Positions 7,104 to 14,900 are shown, numbered from the stretch's first letter. The stretch: 20,607 bases of DNA from TWA4 sp045121095 (GCA_045121095.1 JBGVFN010000191.1:1-20607); one strand, 5' to 3'. Translations and numbers: made by a program. The notes: generated from the letters alone by a model not told the origin.

Positions 7104-8282
7104 ATGATGAATAAAAAGACCAGTTTATGGAAGCGGATAACGGGTATTTTTCTGACAGCGCTTTTGTTGTTTTCCCTGGTTGGCTGTGATGGTATTGAAA
7201 TTGTCATAACCAGTGAAAATGGAAATGGAAGTGGAAATAGTTCTTCTTCCACATGGCAGGAAGGCAGTACCCTGGAGATGCATTTTATTGATGTGGGACA
7301 GGGGGACAGTACCTTGATTACCTGCGATGGAGAGTCCATGCTGATTGATGCAGGGAAAAATGATCAGGGAACAGAAATCCAGTCTTATCTGGAAAGTAAA
7401 GGGATCACAGAGTTGAAATATGTGATTGGTACCCACCCGGATTCCGATCATATCGGTGGATTGGATGTTATTTTGTATAAGTTTGGTGCAGAAAAGGTAT
7501 TTATGCCGGATTATTCCAAGGATACCAAAACTTATGATGATGTGGTGCAGATTATTAAAAATAAGAGTCTGAAACGGGTACAGCCGGCGGTTGGTGAAAC
7601 TTATACGCTGGGCAGTGCTGAATTTACGATCCTGGGTCCTGCTGCAGATGCTTCATACGGCAGCAATGCCAATGATTATTCAGTGGCGATCATACTGACT
7701 CACGGTGAGAAAAAGTTCCTGCTGACGGGGGATGCGGAAGAAGATGCAGAGGCAGATATGCTGCAGAATGGCATTTCACTGAAGGCGGATGTATATAAAG
7801 CGTCTCACCATGGAAGCAAGACTGCCAGCACGGAAGAATTTATGGAGGCAGTAGATCCGGAATATGCTATTATCAGCTGTGGAGAGGGTAATAGTTACGG
7901 TCATCCTCATGCAGAAGTCCTGAACCGTTTCCGTTCTATGGGTATTCAGGTGTTCCGTACGGATGAACAGGGTACCATTGTGCTGGAAAGTGACGGAGAA
8001 AACATCACATTTAACATGTCACCCAGTGATTCCTGGAAGGCTGGTGAGCCGGGCAGCTCCTCTCAGGCAACCGAAGAGGAAGAACAGAAGACCACGACCA
8101 GCAGCAAAAAGACCACCAGTAAAACCACTTACTATATCAACACCAGTACAGGTAAATTCCATAAAGCAGATTGCCGTTATGCGCCTGCGGAAGGTGCTGA
8201 TAACTGCGAAGTTTCCACACAGACTAAGTCTGCTTTGAAGAAAAAAGGCTATGAACCCTGCGGACATTGTCTGGGTGAGTAA
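7104..8282 (+). CDS. secreted metallo-beta-lactamase-fold lipoprotein (ComEC C-domain type)
   Basis: A 392-residue protein with a type II signal peptide; lipobox LVGC puts the lipidated Cys at residue 28. The domain at about 55-305 is the MBL hydrolase of ComEC/Rec2-like proteins: HFIDVGQGDST, metal motif THPDSDHIGG (110-119), GDAE (209-212), KASHHGSK (233-239) and HPH (267-269). A low-complexity Ser/Thr/Lys linker (about 318-342) leads to a small C-terminal module with YYINTSTGKFHKADC and CGHC (Cys 357, 368, 386, 389), probably metal-binding. It lacks the competence membrane domain, so it is a free surface enzyme, perhaps a nuclease or phosphodiesterase; the substrate is unknown. AAAGGCGG precedes the start. 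ATG codons at 7104 and 7107 are both possible. Confidence 0.85.
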   Translation: MMNKKTSLWKRITGIFLTALLLFSLVGCDGIEIVITSENGNGSGNSSSSTWQEGSTLEMHFIDVGQGDSTLITCDGESMLIDAGKNDQGTEIQSYLESKGITELKYVIGTHPDSDHIGGLDVILYKFGAEKVFMPDYSKDTKTYDDVVQIIKNKSLKRVQPAVGETYTLGSAEFTILGPAADASYGSNANDYSVAIILTHGEKKFLLTGDAEEDAEADMLQNGISLKADVYKASHHGSKTASTEEFMEAVDPEYAIISCGEGNSYGHPHAEVLNRFRSMGIQVFRTDEQGTIVLESDGENITFNMSPSDSWKAGEPGSSSQATEEEEQKTTTSSKKTTSKTTYYINTSTGKFHKADCRYAPAEGADNCEVSTQTKSALKKKGYEPCGHCLGE

Positions 8283-8382
8283 GAAAAGTAGAGGTGGAAA
8301 AGTAAGACACAGAAAATGTAAGTGTAAAATGCGGTATGGAATCGGATAAAGTAATTTTTGGCAAAAAGAATAAAAGAGGTAC

Positions 8383-8411
8383 TTGACAAACTGCAAATTT
8401 TGTACTATTTT
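8383..8411 (+). promoter_or_regulatory. promoter of the T-box transporter operon
   Basis: Consensus -35 TTGACA (8383-8388), a 17-base spacer and -10 TATTTT (8406-8411). Transcription would begin near 8418, just before the T-box stem I. The gap 8283-8382 holds nothing else recognised. Confidence 0.6.
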
Positions 8412-8424
8412 TATGTCATATTGA

Positions 8425-8672
8425 AAAACCGATGAGAAAGAGCAAGTAAGCTTACTCCAGAAGTTACAGAGAGCTGCAGGTGATGAGATTGCGGTACGGA
8501 GGAATAGGACTGAATGGACTTTTGAGGGCGTTTGCCGGGAACCGGACCCGTTATCCAGCCGGCGTGCATGATGGTGCATGGAAAAAGTGGACAATTACGT
8601 CAATGTGAGTGGTACCGCGGTTTATGATTTGATATTTACCGTCTCAGGCAGGAAGCCTGAGGCGGTTTTTTG
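8425..8672 (+). promoter_or_regulatory. T-box riboswitch, probable Trp specifier
   Basis: The leader has all the landmarks: an AGTA motif (8445-8448) on the 5' side of the specifier loop, a GAA followed by TGG (8515-8517) on the 3' side, a GCCGGG...CCGTTATC...GCCGGC domain (about 8532-8566), the T-box AATGTGAGTGGTACCGCGG (8602-8620), and a terminator. TGG reads as a tryptophan codon, so uncharged tRNA-Trp would stabilise the antiterminator (GCGGT with ACCGT at the terminator's 5' arm) and turn on the transporter. The TGGT bulge (8610-8613) would pair perfectly with A73 and by wobble with the G73 usual for tRNA-Trp. An ATG (Met) specifier in the shifted register is a weaker alternative. Confidence 0.9.
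8638..8671 (+). terminator. T-box conditional terminator
   Basis: ACCGTCTCAGGC (8638-8649) pairs with GCCTGAGGCGGT (8655-8666) around AGGAA, with one wobble, followed by six T. The 5' arm can pair instead with the T-box sequence, giving the antiterminator. Confidence 0.9.
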
Positions 8673-8842
8673 GTTTCTGATGACTTTTAATAGAGCCTAT
8701 ATCATATCATAAAGTTGAATACATTGGCGTGGTCAAAATTTAAATGCAGACGAAGTAACATGTTTTAATAATCAAAATGATCTTGTTAATGAAAAGGAAG
8801 CGGTTCGGATACCGCCTGAGTGTTTGAAATGGAGGAAGGATT

Positions 8843-9883
8843 ATGAAAAAAAGATTTACAGCATTAATGTTAAGTACCATGATGGCAGCATCTTTATTGG
8901 CAGGCTGCGGCAGCAGTAATGAAATGCAGGAAAATGGCAGTTCCGCGGCAAATGGCAATGGCGGTGAAACCTATACCGTTGGTATTTCCCAGTTTGCAGA
9001 GCATGGTTCTCTGGATAACTGCCGTGAAGGTTTTCTGGCAGGTCTGGCGGAAGCAGGTCTTGTAGAAGGCGAAAACCTGAAAGTGGTATATGAAAATGCA
9101 CAGGCAGATACCGGTGCAGCAGCAACAATTGCAGACAGTTTTGTATCTCAGAAAGTGGATCTGGTTTGTGCCATTGCCACACCTGCAGCAGCAGCAGCTT
9201 ACAATGCATGTATGGATGCGGATATTCCGGTTGTATATTCTGCAATTTCTGATCCGGTTGCAGCAGGTCTGGCTGACGAAACCGGTGCTTCCACTGGCAA
9301 CATCACCGGTACTTCTGATGTACTGCCCGTATCAGAGCAGCTGAATATGATTCGTACCATGATGCCTGATGCAAAGAAGATCGGTATCCTGTACACCACC
9401 AGCGAAGCCAACTCCATCAGTACCATTGCAACTTATAAAGAACTGGCGGGCGAATACGGTTTTGAAATCGTGGATTCTGGTATCAGCGTAGTCAGCGAAG
9501 TGGAAATGGCAGCAGCAGATCTGGCTGGCAAAGTGGATTGCATCTGTAACCTGACAGATAACACCGTCGTACAGGCACTGCAGGTGGTTCTGGCACAGGC
9601 AAATGAAGCAAAAATCCCTGTATTTGGCAGTGAAATCGAACAGGTTAAGAACGGCTGTGTAGCTTCCATGGGTATTGATTACGTAGCACTGGGCAAAACC
9701 ACCGGTGAAATGGCAGCAAAGGTTCTGAAAGGGGAAAGCGAAGCTTCCGAAATGAACTTTGAATCTGCAGAAAAAGCAGAGCTGTATGTGAACACAGCAG
9801 CAGCAGAACTGATCGGCATGACACTGGATGAATCCTATATCAGCGGTGCTGTGGAAGTATTTGACGAAATCGTAGTGGAATAA
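8843..9883 (+). CDS. trpX: ABC transporter substrate-binding lipoprotein, probable tryptophan
   Basis: A 346-residue lipoprotein of the ABC_sub_bind family (PF04392 type). It has a signal peptide with lipobox LLAGC (Cys 22), a Gly/Asn/Ser-rich spacer to about residue 42, then YTVGISQFAEHGSLD and the two-lobe periplasmic-binding pattern including VDLVCAIATPAAAAAY, PVVYSAISDPVAAGL, KKIGILYTTSEANS and VASMGIDYVALG. GGAGGAAGG lies upstream of the ATG. It is the first gene of a T-box-controlled operon with a permease and an ATPase. The tryptophan assignment comes from the UGG specifier and the known TrpXYZ type of Firmicutes, not from binding residues. A 45-base tandem duplication covers its last codons. 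Confidence 0.8.
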   Translation: MKKRFTALMLSTMMAASLLAGCGSSNEMQENGSSAANGNGGETYTVGISQFAEHGSLDNCREGFLAGLAEAGLVEGENLKVVYENAQADTGAAATIADSFVSQKVDLVCAIATPAAAAAYNACMDADIPVVYSAISDPVAAGLADETGASTGNITGTSDVLPVSEQLNMIRTMMPDAKKIGILYTTSEANSISTIATYKELAGEYGFEIVDSGISVVSEVEMAAADLAGKVDCICNLTDNTVVQALQVVLAQANEAKIPVFGSEIEQVKNGCVASMGIDYVALGKTTGEMAAKVLKGESEASEMNFESAEKAELYVNTAAAELIGMTLDESYISGAVEVFDEIVVE

Positions 9884-9955
9884 TAGCGAAACCATAATAG
9901 AAGGTATACCGAAATCGTAGTGGAATAATAGCGGAATCATAATAAAAGGTATATA
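9866..9955 (+). repeat. 45-bp tandem duplication across trpX stop
   Basis: Unit 1 (9866-9910) and unit 2 (9911-9955) both begin GAAATCGTAGTGGAATAATA and differ at about five positions, all in the second half. Unit 1 holds the last codons and stop of trpX, so unit 2 is a non-coding copy in the gap before the permease gene. A third, diverging start (GAAATAGCAATTGAA) follows at 9956. Confidence 0.85.
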
Positions 9956-10018
9956 GAAATAGCAATTGAACAGCTGCGATGGAATAAGTTTTAAGATAAA
10001 AAGATTTGAGGTAGCATT

Positions 10019-10897
10019 GTGACATTAGTATTAAGCGTTTTGGAACAGGGTTTGATTTACGCCATTATGGCCATGGGCGTATATATCACTTATAAAATTC
10101 TGGATTTTCCGGATATGACCGTAGATGGCAGTTTTCCCATGGGAGCTGCTATTGCGGCTGCCATGATCAGCCGGGATATCAATCCGCTGGTAACACTTCC
10201 CGTCTGTTTTGCAGCAGGTATTTTAGTGGGAATCTGTACCGGTGTGATTCATGTGAAGCTGGGTGTTCGTGATCTGCTTGCCGGTATTATCATGTTCACC
10301 GGTTTATACAGCATCAATTTAAGAATTGCCGGAAAAGCAAATCTTCCTATTTATAATAAGGTTACTGTTTTTGAAAATGACCTGACAAAGTCTCTTCCGG
10401 AGGGAATTTCCACTTATCGGAAACTGATCATTATTTTGATCCTGGTACTTGCTGTAAAATTCATTCTCGACTGGTATCTGAGCACCCGTTCCGGTTTCCT
10501 TCTGCGGGCAGTAGGCGACAATGAAAACATTGTAACGGCCATGGGTATTGATCAGGGAAATATCAAGATTCTGGGTCTGGCTCTTGCCAATGGTATGGTA
10601 GCTCTTGCAGGATGTATTTTTGCACAGCAGCAAAGATATTTTGATATCAGCATGGGAACTGGTACTGCAGTTATCGGTCTGGCCAGTGTAATCATTGGAA
10701 CCAGCCTTTTCAAAAATATGACATTTCTCCGTGCAACTTCAGCGGTTATCATTGGCTCACTGATGTATAAAGCCTGCGTAGCTGTGGCAATCCGCTATAT
10801 GGATTCTCAGGATCTGAAGCTGGTAACAGCAGTATTGTTCCTGATTATTCTGGTCATTGGCCGGGAACGGAAAAGGAAGGTGAAAGGAAATGCTTGA
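10019..10897 (+). CDS. trpY: ABC transporter permease, probable tryptophan
   Basis: A 292-residue membrane protein of the BPD_transp_2 (PF02653) type, with about eight hydrophobic segments. The conserved stretch YKILDFPDMTVDGSFPMGAA is typical of permeases paired with PF04392 binding proteins. It starts with GTG, with GAGGT (10008-10012) six bases upstream; no ATG fits. The 3' end overlaps the ATPase gene by eight bases, so the two subunits are translationally coupled. Tryptophan specificity is inferred from the T-box. Confidence 0.85.
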   Translation: MTLVLSVLEQGLIYAIMAMGVYITYKILDFPDMTVDGSFPMGAAIAAAMISRDINPLVTLPVCFAAGILVGICTGVIHVKLGVRDLLAGIIMFTGLYSINLRIAGKANLPIYNKVTVFENDLTKSLPEGISTYRKLIIILILVLAVKFILDWYLSTRSGFLLRAVGDNENIVTAMGIDQGNIKILGLALANGMVALAGCIFAQQQRYFDISMGTGTAVIGLASVIIGTSLFKNMTFLRATSAVIIGSLMYKACVAVAIRYMDSQDLKLVTAVLFLIILVIGRERKRKVKGNA

Positions 10898-11663
10898 ATT
10901 ACAGCATATTAATAAATACTATAATCCGGGTACGGTCAATGAACTTTGTCTGTTTAAGGATTTTAATTTAACGGTTTCTGACGGAGAATTCGTATCAATT
11001 GTAGGAAGTAACGGCTCCGGCAAAACTTCCATGCTGAATTTAATCTGCGGAAGCATTGATCTGGACAGCGGAGAGATTCTTTTTAATGGCGAAAAACTGT
11101 CAAAGCAAAAAGCACATGTCCGCACCAGAAAGATTGGCCGTGTTTATCAGGATCCTGCCAAGGGAACCTGCCCTTCTATGACAATTCTGGAAAATCTTTC
11201 CATTGCAGATAATAAGGGAAAGCCCTATAACCTGAAACGCGGACTGAAAAAACATAAAATAGATTACTATAAAGAACTGCTTCATGGGCTGAATCTGGGT
11301 CTGGAAGATAAGCTTTATACAAAAGTAGGTGCTCTTTCCGGCGGTCAGCGCCAGACACTGGCACTTTTGATGGCTACCATGACACCTATTGAACTGCTGA
11401 TCCTGGACGAACACACAGCAGCGCTGGATCCGAAGACTGCGGAAATTGTTATGGAACTGACCGATAAGATCGTAAAGGAAAAACAGGTCACCACCATGAT
11501 GGTTACCCACAACCTGCGCTATGCCGTAGAATACGGAAACCGCCTGCTGATGATGCATCAGGGCAATGTGGTGCTGGATAAAAAAGGCGAAGAAAAAGCC
11601 GCCATGGAAACGGATGATATCCTGACCATGTTTAATGAAATCAGTATTGAATGCGGTAACTGA
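10890..11663 (+). CDS. trpZ: ABC transporter ATP-binding protein, probable tryptophan
   Basis: A 257-residue ATPase: Walker A GSNGSGKTS (39-47), Q-loop Gln 87, signature LSGGQRQ (149-155), Walker B ELLILDE (168-174) and switch His 207. It energises the importer formed with the preceding permease and lipoprotein. The start overlaps the permease gene, with GGAAGGTG as the ribosome site. The operon ends 16 bases later at a long hairpin. The family call is firm; substrate specificity is inferred from the T-box. Confidence 0.9.
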   Translation: MLELQHINKYYNPGTVNELCLFKDFNLTVSDGEFVSIVGSNGSGKTSMLNLICGSIDLDSGEILFNGEKLSKQKAHVRTRKIGRVYQDPAKGTCPSMTILENLSIADNKGKPYNLKRGLKKHKIDYYKELLHGLNLGLEDKLYTKVGALSGGQRQTLALLMATMTPIELLILDEHTAALDPKTAEIVMELTDKIVKEKQVTTMMVTHNLRYAVEYGNRLLMMHQGNVVLDKKGEEKAAMETDDILTMFNEISIECGN

Positions 11664-11679
11664 TACGATTTTAGAGATA

Positions 11680-11743
11680 AAAAACACTGTTGAAAAATCA
11701 AATTCTCATATGCGAGATGAGAGGATTTTTCAGCAGTGTTTTT
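11680..11743. terminator. bidirectional terminator
   Basis: AAAAACACTG (11680-11689) pairs with CAGTGTTTTT (11734-11743), continuing through TGAAAAATC with GGATTTTTCA and an inner CTCAT/ATGAG stem. It serves both the transporter operon and the converging MATE gene. Confidence 0.85.
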
Positions 11744-11820
11744 GTTATTTTATGGGAACGGTTTGGCGGTTCTTACAGCTATGTTTGATATTAGTAGCGA
11801 TAGATAGATTTTCCTTTTAG

Positions 11821-11878
11821 CTGTTAATAATGATAGATGTTCTTTTTGACTGTTAATAATGATAGATGTTCTTTTTGG
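11821..11878. repeat. 29-bp tandem repeat across MATE stop
   Basis: Two copies (11821-11849 and 11850-11878) begin CTGTTAATAATGATAGATGT and differ only at the last base. The right copy contains the last codons and stop of the minus-strand MATE gene; the left copy lies just downstream of it. With only two units and no spacer it is not a CRISPR array. Confidence 0.9.
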
Positions 11879-13181
11879 CTGCAATAAATACCAGTGTTAC
11901 GATGGCTGCTACCAGTTCTGCTGCTACAATGGAGAACCAGATGCCGTCAATTCCGAGGAAAATGGGGAAAATTAAAACTGCAGCTACCTGGAACAGAAGG
12001 CTTCGCAGGAAAGAAATCAGGGCGGAAGTCAGTCCGTCATTCAGTGCAGTAAAGAAAGAGGAACCGAAAATTGCCATACCGGAGAATAAATAGGAAAATG
12101 AATAGATCATAAATGCTCTGACCGTTAGCTCCATCAGTCCTGCATCATAACCTACAAAAATATCCGCCAGCATTTTGGACAGACATTCGGCCAGGCCAAA
12201 CATGGCAATGGAAAAGATAGCGATTATAACAAAGCTCTTTTTTCGCAGATTTTTCAGTTCAGCATAATCCCCTGCACCGAAGTGGTATCCAATAACAGGA
12301 GCAATACCTGTGGAATATCCAATAAAAATGGCAAGGAAGATCATCGTGACATACATTAATACACCGTATGCGGCGATCCCATCTTCACCGGCATATTTCA
12401 GCAGCTGCACATTGTAAAGCATGCTTACAATGGACATTGAAATATTACTCATCAGTTCGGATGAGCCATTGGTGCAGGCTCTTAACAGTGCTCTTCCGTC
12501 CGTTTTTGTTTTAGTCAGCCGCAGCAGACTGGAATTCGGATAAATAAAGTAGATCAAAGGCAGAAGGCCGCCGATGGATTGGCTAATGGCAGTTGCCAGT
12601 GCGGCACCTGCCAGCCCCCAGTGGAATACCGCCATAAACAGGGCATCCAGTACCATATTGGTAATTCCAGAGATTAAAGTGACTGTTAAACCCAGCTGAG
12701 GTTTTTCTGCCGTAATAAAAAAACTCTGAAATTCAAATTGGAGCATATACAGAGGCAGTGCAGTCAGCAGGATGCGCCCATAGGTCACACAGTAATCCAA
12801 CATAGTGCCATCGGCTCCCAGAAAAGCGGCAATCGGTCTTAAAAAAATAAAGCTGATCACTGCAATAAGAATACCACAGGCGATAGTTACATAAATGAAC
12901 AGGGAAAACAGTTCCCGGGCTTTTTGTTTCTTTCCTTCGCCCATGGTTTTCGCAATCAATGCGCTGCCGCCGGCACCGAACATAAATCCGATGGAGCCTA
13001 AAATCATCAGAAAAGGCATAATGAAATTAACAGCAGCAAAAGGAGTTTTTCCAACAAAGTTGGAAACGAAAAATCCGTCAACCACACCGTAAATGGATGT
13101 GAAAATCATCATAATGATAGACGGCAAAGTAAAATGAAAAAGTCGTTTGTAATTAAAATGATCGGAAAGTTGTATATTCAT
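11853..13181 (-). CDS. MATE family efflux transporter
   Basis: A 442-residue protein with about twelve hydrophobic segments and MATE signatures: LPSIIMMIFTSIYGVVDGFFVSN near the N-terminus, GAGGSALIAKTMGEG, and the second-half repeat GYSTGIAPVIGYHFGAGD. It probably exports cationic drugs or metabolites using an ion gradient. GGGAG lies seven to eight bases before the ATG at 13181. It lies downstream of a MarR-type gene in the same direction (128-base gap), the usual arrangement for a regulated pump. The very end of the gene lies inside a 29-base tandem duplication. Confidence 0.9.
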   Translation of the reverse strand: MNIQLSDHFNYKRLFHFTLPSIIMMIFTSIYGVVDGFFVSNFVGKTPFAAVNFIMPFLMILGSIGFMFGAGGSALIAKTMGEGKKQKARELFSLFIYVTIACGILIAVISFIFLRPIAAFLGADGTMLDYCVTYGRILLTALPLYMLQFEFQSFFITAEKPQLGLTVTLISGITNMVLDALFMAVFHWGLAGAALATAISQSIGGLLPLIYFIYPNSSLLRLTKTKTDGRALLRACTNGSSELMSNISMSIVSMLYNVQLLKYAGEDGIAAYGVLMYVTMIFLAIFIGYSTGIAPVIGYHFGAGDYAELKNLRKKSFVIIAIFSIAMFGLAECLSKMLADIFVGYDAGLMELTVRAFMIYSFSYLFSGMAIFGSSFFTALNDGLTSALISFLRSLLFQVAAVLIFPIFLGIDGIWFSIVAAELVAAIVTLVFIAAKKNIYHY

Positions 13182-13309
13182 AATATCTCCCTAGAGCCTT
13201 TTTCAAACACGCTCTAATTAGTCAAGTCTTTTTTCTTTAAAATAAAGGATTTTTTAAGTCTCTATCTCCTCAAAAAAGTTTCTTCAGGTTAGAGTGTAAT
13301 AGTGGATGA

Positions 13310-13747
13310 TCACAGTTCATTCAGTTTCTCTTTAAAAGCAGTCAGAAATCGATCTGTTAATTCTGTATAAAGTTCCCGTTCTTCTTCCGACCAGGAATCA
13401 AAAATTTCATTTTCAAATTTAATTAATCGAAATGTTGTATTTTGGACCAGTAAGTTGCCTTTATCCGTAAGACAGACCTTTTTTTGTCTGCCGTTTACTG
13501 CCTCCAGATATACGACACCGTCTGCTTCCAGTTTCCGCAGGGCAGAATTAATGGTCTGTTTGCTGATGCCGGACATATGCGTAATGTCACTGAGGAGACA
13601 ATCTTCTCCTACATTGCAGATTATGTAAAGAATGCGCATTGCACTGTCGGTCAGTCCTAATTTTAAAGCAGCATCGTGATAAGCAGCCTCGATTTCCGAT
13701 GTCAGCAGATTGATTCGTTTCATTTTGACTGGCGTACGGTCGGTCAT
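13310..13747 (-). CDS. MarR family transcriptional regulator
   Basis: A 145-residue winged-helix protein. The helix-turn-helix region is LSDITHMSGISKQTINSALRKLEADG (about 53-78), followed by the wing with GRQKKVCLTDKG and a C-terminal dimerisation helix. The start at 13747 has a near-perfect AAGGAGGTG eight bases upstream. The promoter contains a large dyad that is probably its own operator, so autorepression and control of the MATE pump are likely. The ligand is unknown. Confidence 0.9.
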   Translation of the reverse strand: MTDRTPVKMKRINLLTSEIEAAYHDAALKLGLTDSAMRILYIICNVGEDCLLSDITHMSGISKQTINSALRKLEADGVVYLEAVNGRQKKVCLTDKGNLLVQNTTFRLIKFENEIFDSWSEEERELYTELTDRFLTAFKEKLNEL

Positions 13748-13774
13748 AAAATAGGCACCTCCTTGAAAAAAAGT

Positions 13775-13807
13775 AACAGTTCAGCAGGGGAGTTGAAGGT
13801 TGCTGTT
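13775..13807 (-). promoter_or_regulatory. leader hairpin of the marR gene
   Basis: On the minus transcript, AACAG pairs with CTGTT and TTCA with TGAA, with a bulge, and seven U follow before the Shine-Dalgarno site. The 3' half GCTGAACTGTTAC (13785-13773) is identical to the 3' half of the second hairpin in the DUF1846 leader (1136-1148). It may be a weak attenuator. Confidence 0.4.
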
Positions 13808-13827
13808 TCGTTAAATAATAAATATAA

Positions 13828-13886
13828 AAAAGTACGAAATCGTCCCATACTTGATGAAGTATAGTATGATTTCGTACTTTTGTCAA
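13828..13886 (-). promoter_or_regulatory. marR promoter with overlapping operator dyad
   Basis: On the minus strand, -35 TTGACA (13886-13881), a 17-base spacer and -10 TATACT (13863-13858) form a near-consensus promoter. Outer arms AAAAGTACGAAATC (13828-13841) and GATTTCGTACTTTT (13868-13881) are perfect inverted copies, and an inner dyad ATACTT-GATG-AAGTAT sits at 13847-13862. One arm fills the -35/-10 spacer, and the inner dyad overlaps the -10. This is a good place for MarR-type repression. Confidence 0.8.
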
Positions 13887-13921
13887 TGGGATTTTAAAGG
13901 TTTCAGAGGATTTATAAAGTG

Positions 13922-13950
13922 TTGCTTCAAATTCCCTCGTAGAGTATAAT
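13922..13950 (+). promoter_or_regulatory. promoter of the PAP2 gene
   Basis: -35 TTGCTT (13922-13927), a 17-base spacer and consensus -10 TATAAT (13945-13950). The leader of about 90 bases contains a 7-bp hairpin (AAATGTC with GACATTT). Confidence 0.65.
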
Positions 13951-14046
13951 AGCCTAAATGGAAATGTCTGATACTGCTGACATTTTCTATGAAATGAAAT
14001 TTTTCATAAAAACTTAAAAATGAAAGAAAGAGGGGAAAAATGTTTT

Positions 14047-14580
14047 ATGGAAGTATTATCAAATTTAGATGGAAATATCCTTCTTTGGATTCAGGAGAAT
14101 ATAAGAACTGATTTTTTAACACCAGTGGTTGTGTTTATTACCAGTCTGGGAAACAGCGGTGCTATTTGGATCGCGGCGGCGGTAGCGATGCTTTTTCATC
14201 CCCGCAGCAGAAAAGCAGGTATACTGACTTTACTGGCGTTGTTAGGTTCTCTTCTTATTAACAATATGCTTTTAAAGAATGCAGTAGCCAGACCGAGACC
14301 GTGGACCAGCGTGGAGGGGCTGCAGATTTTGATCAGTAAGCCAGGCGGATTTTCCTTCCCTTCCGGCCACACTTCCAGTTCTTTTGCAGCAGCAGTCGTA
14401 ATGTTTAAGAATCTGCCCCGCAAACTTGGTGTACCTGCCATGGTGCTGGCAGTCATGATTGGTTTGTCACGTCTGTATGTAGGTGTACATTATCCCACAG
14501 ATGTGCTGTGCGGAGCATTGATGGGAACGTGTATTGCTCTGGTGGTGTGCTGGGGGGCAGAACGTGCTCTGAAGAAATGA
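14047..14580 (+). CDS. PAP2 family membrane phosphatase
   Basis: A 177-residue membrane protein with the three phosphatase motifs: K77 to RP at 84-85 (KNAVARPRP), PSGH (105-108) and SRLYVGVHYPTD (R142, H148, D152). It probably dephosphorylates undecaprenyl pyrophosphate or a phosphatidate-type lipid outside the membrane. AGAGGGG is the ribosome site, about eleven bases before this ATG. An in-frame ATG at 14020 overlaps that region and is less likely. The gene is a single unit with its own promoter and terminator. Confidence 0.88.
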   Translation: MEVLSNLDGNILLWIQENIRTDFLTPVVVFITSLGNSGAIWIAAAVAMLFHPRSRKAGILTLLALLGSLLINNMLLKNAVARPRPWTSVEGLQILISKPGGFSFPSGHTSSSFAAAVVMFKNLPRKLGVPAMVLAVMIGLSRLYVGVHYPTDVLCGALMGTCIALVVCWGAERALKK

Positions 14581-14621
14581 TTGTGAAAAGAGGGGAAGAA
14601 AATTTCTACAGCTTTTCTTAT

Positions 14622-14667
14622 AGAGAACGACGCAGGGGTCTGATAGCCCCTTCCGTTCTCTTTTTTA
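14622..14667 (+). terminator. terminator of the PAP2 gene
   Basis: AGAGAACG (14622-14629) pairs with CGTTCTCT (14654-14661). An inner GGGG/CCCC stem follows the same axis, and a T-run comes after. From here to the hsdM promoter (about 14670-14834) the sequence is AT-rich and I see no gene. Confidence 0.85.
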
Positions 14668-14834
14668 TTGTTTACGATAGATTTATGAGGAAAAGGAAAT
14701 GTCAATAGGGAAGATAAATGGCTAAATTGCAAAATAATAGAATTGGTGATATGATGATAGAATAAAATTCATTTATTTGAAATTTTTACAGTCAGTGGCA
14801 AAAAAAATAGTTAGCAAAAGTGAATTTTAAACGT

Positions 14835-14864
14835 TTGCTTTATTGATTGTGCTATCATTACGAT
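14835..14864 (+). promoter_or_regulatory. possible promoter of the hsd operon
   Basis: -35 TTGCTT (14835-14840), an 18-base spacer and -10 TACGAT (14859-14864), 36 bases before the hsdM start. Matches are moderate. Confidence 0.4.
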
Positions 14865-14900
14865 AAAATGAAAATGAGGATAACATAAAGAGGAAAAAAG

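Noticed and set aside
8019..8594. Long minus-strand open frame of 191 codons
   Set aside because: It runs antisense through the MBL gene and the T-box leader, has no recognisable domain, and the plus-strand features there are certain.
9332..9940. Minus-strand open frame of 202 codons
   Set aside because: It is antisense to trpX and the tandem repeat, with His/Phe/Cys-rich composition typical of a reverse-strand shadow.
11100..11687. Minus-strand open frame of 195 codons
   Set aside because: It is antisense to the ATPase gene, whose motifs are complete; no ribosome site or known family is seen.
11821..11878. 29-base repeats considered as a CRISPR array
   Set aside because: There are only two units, directly abutting without spacers, and one contains the MATE stop codon; no cas genes are near.
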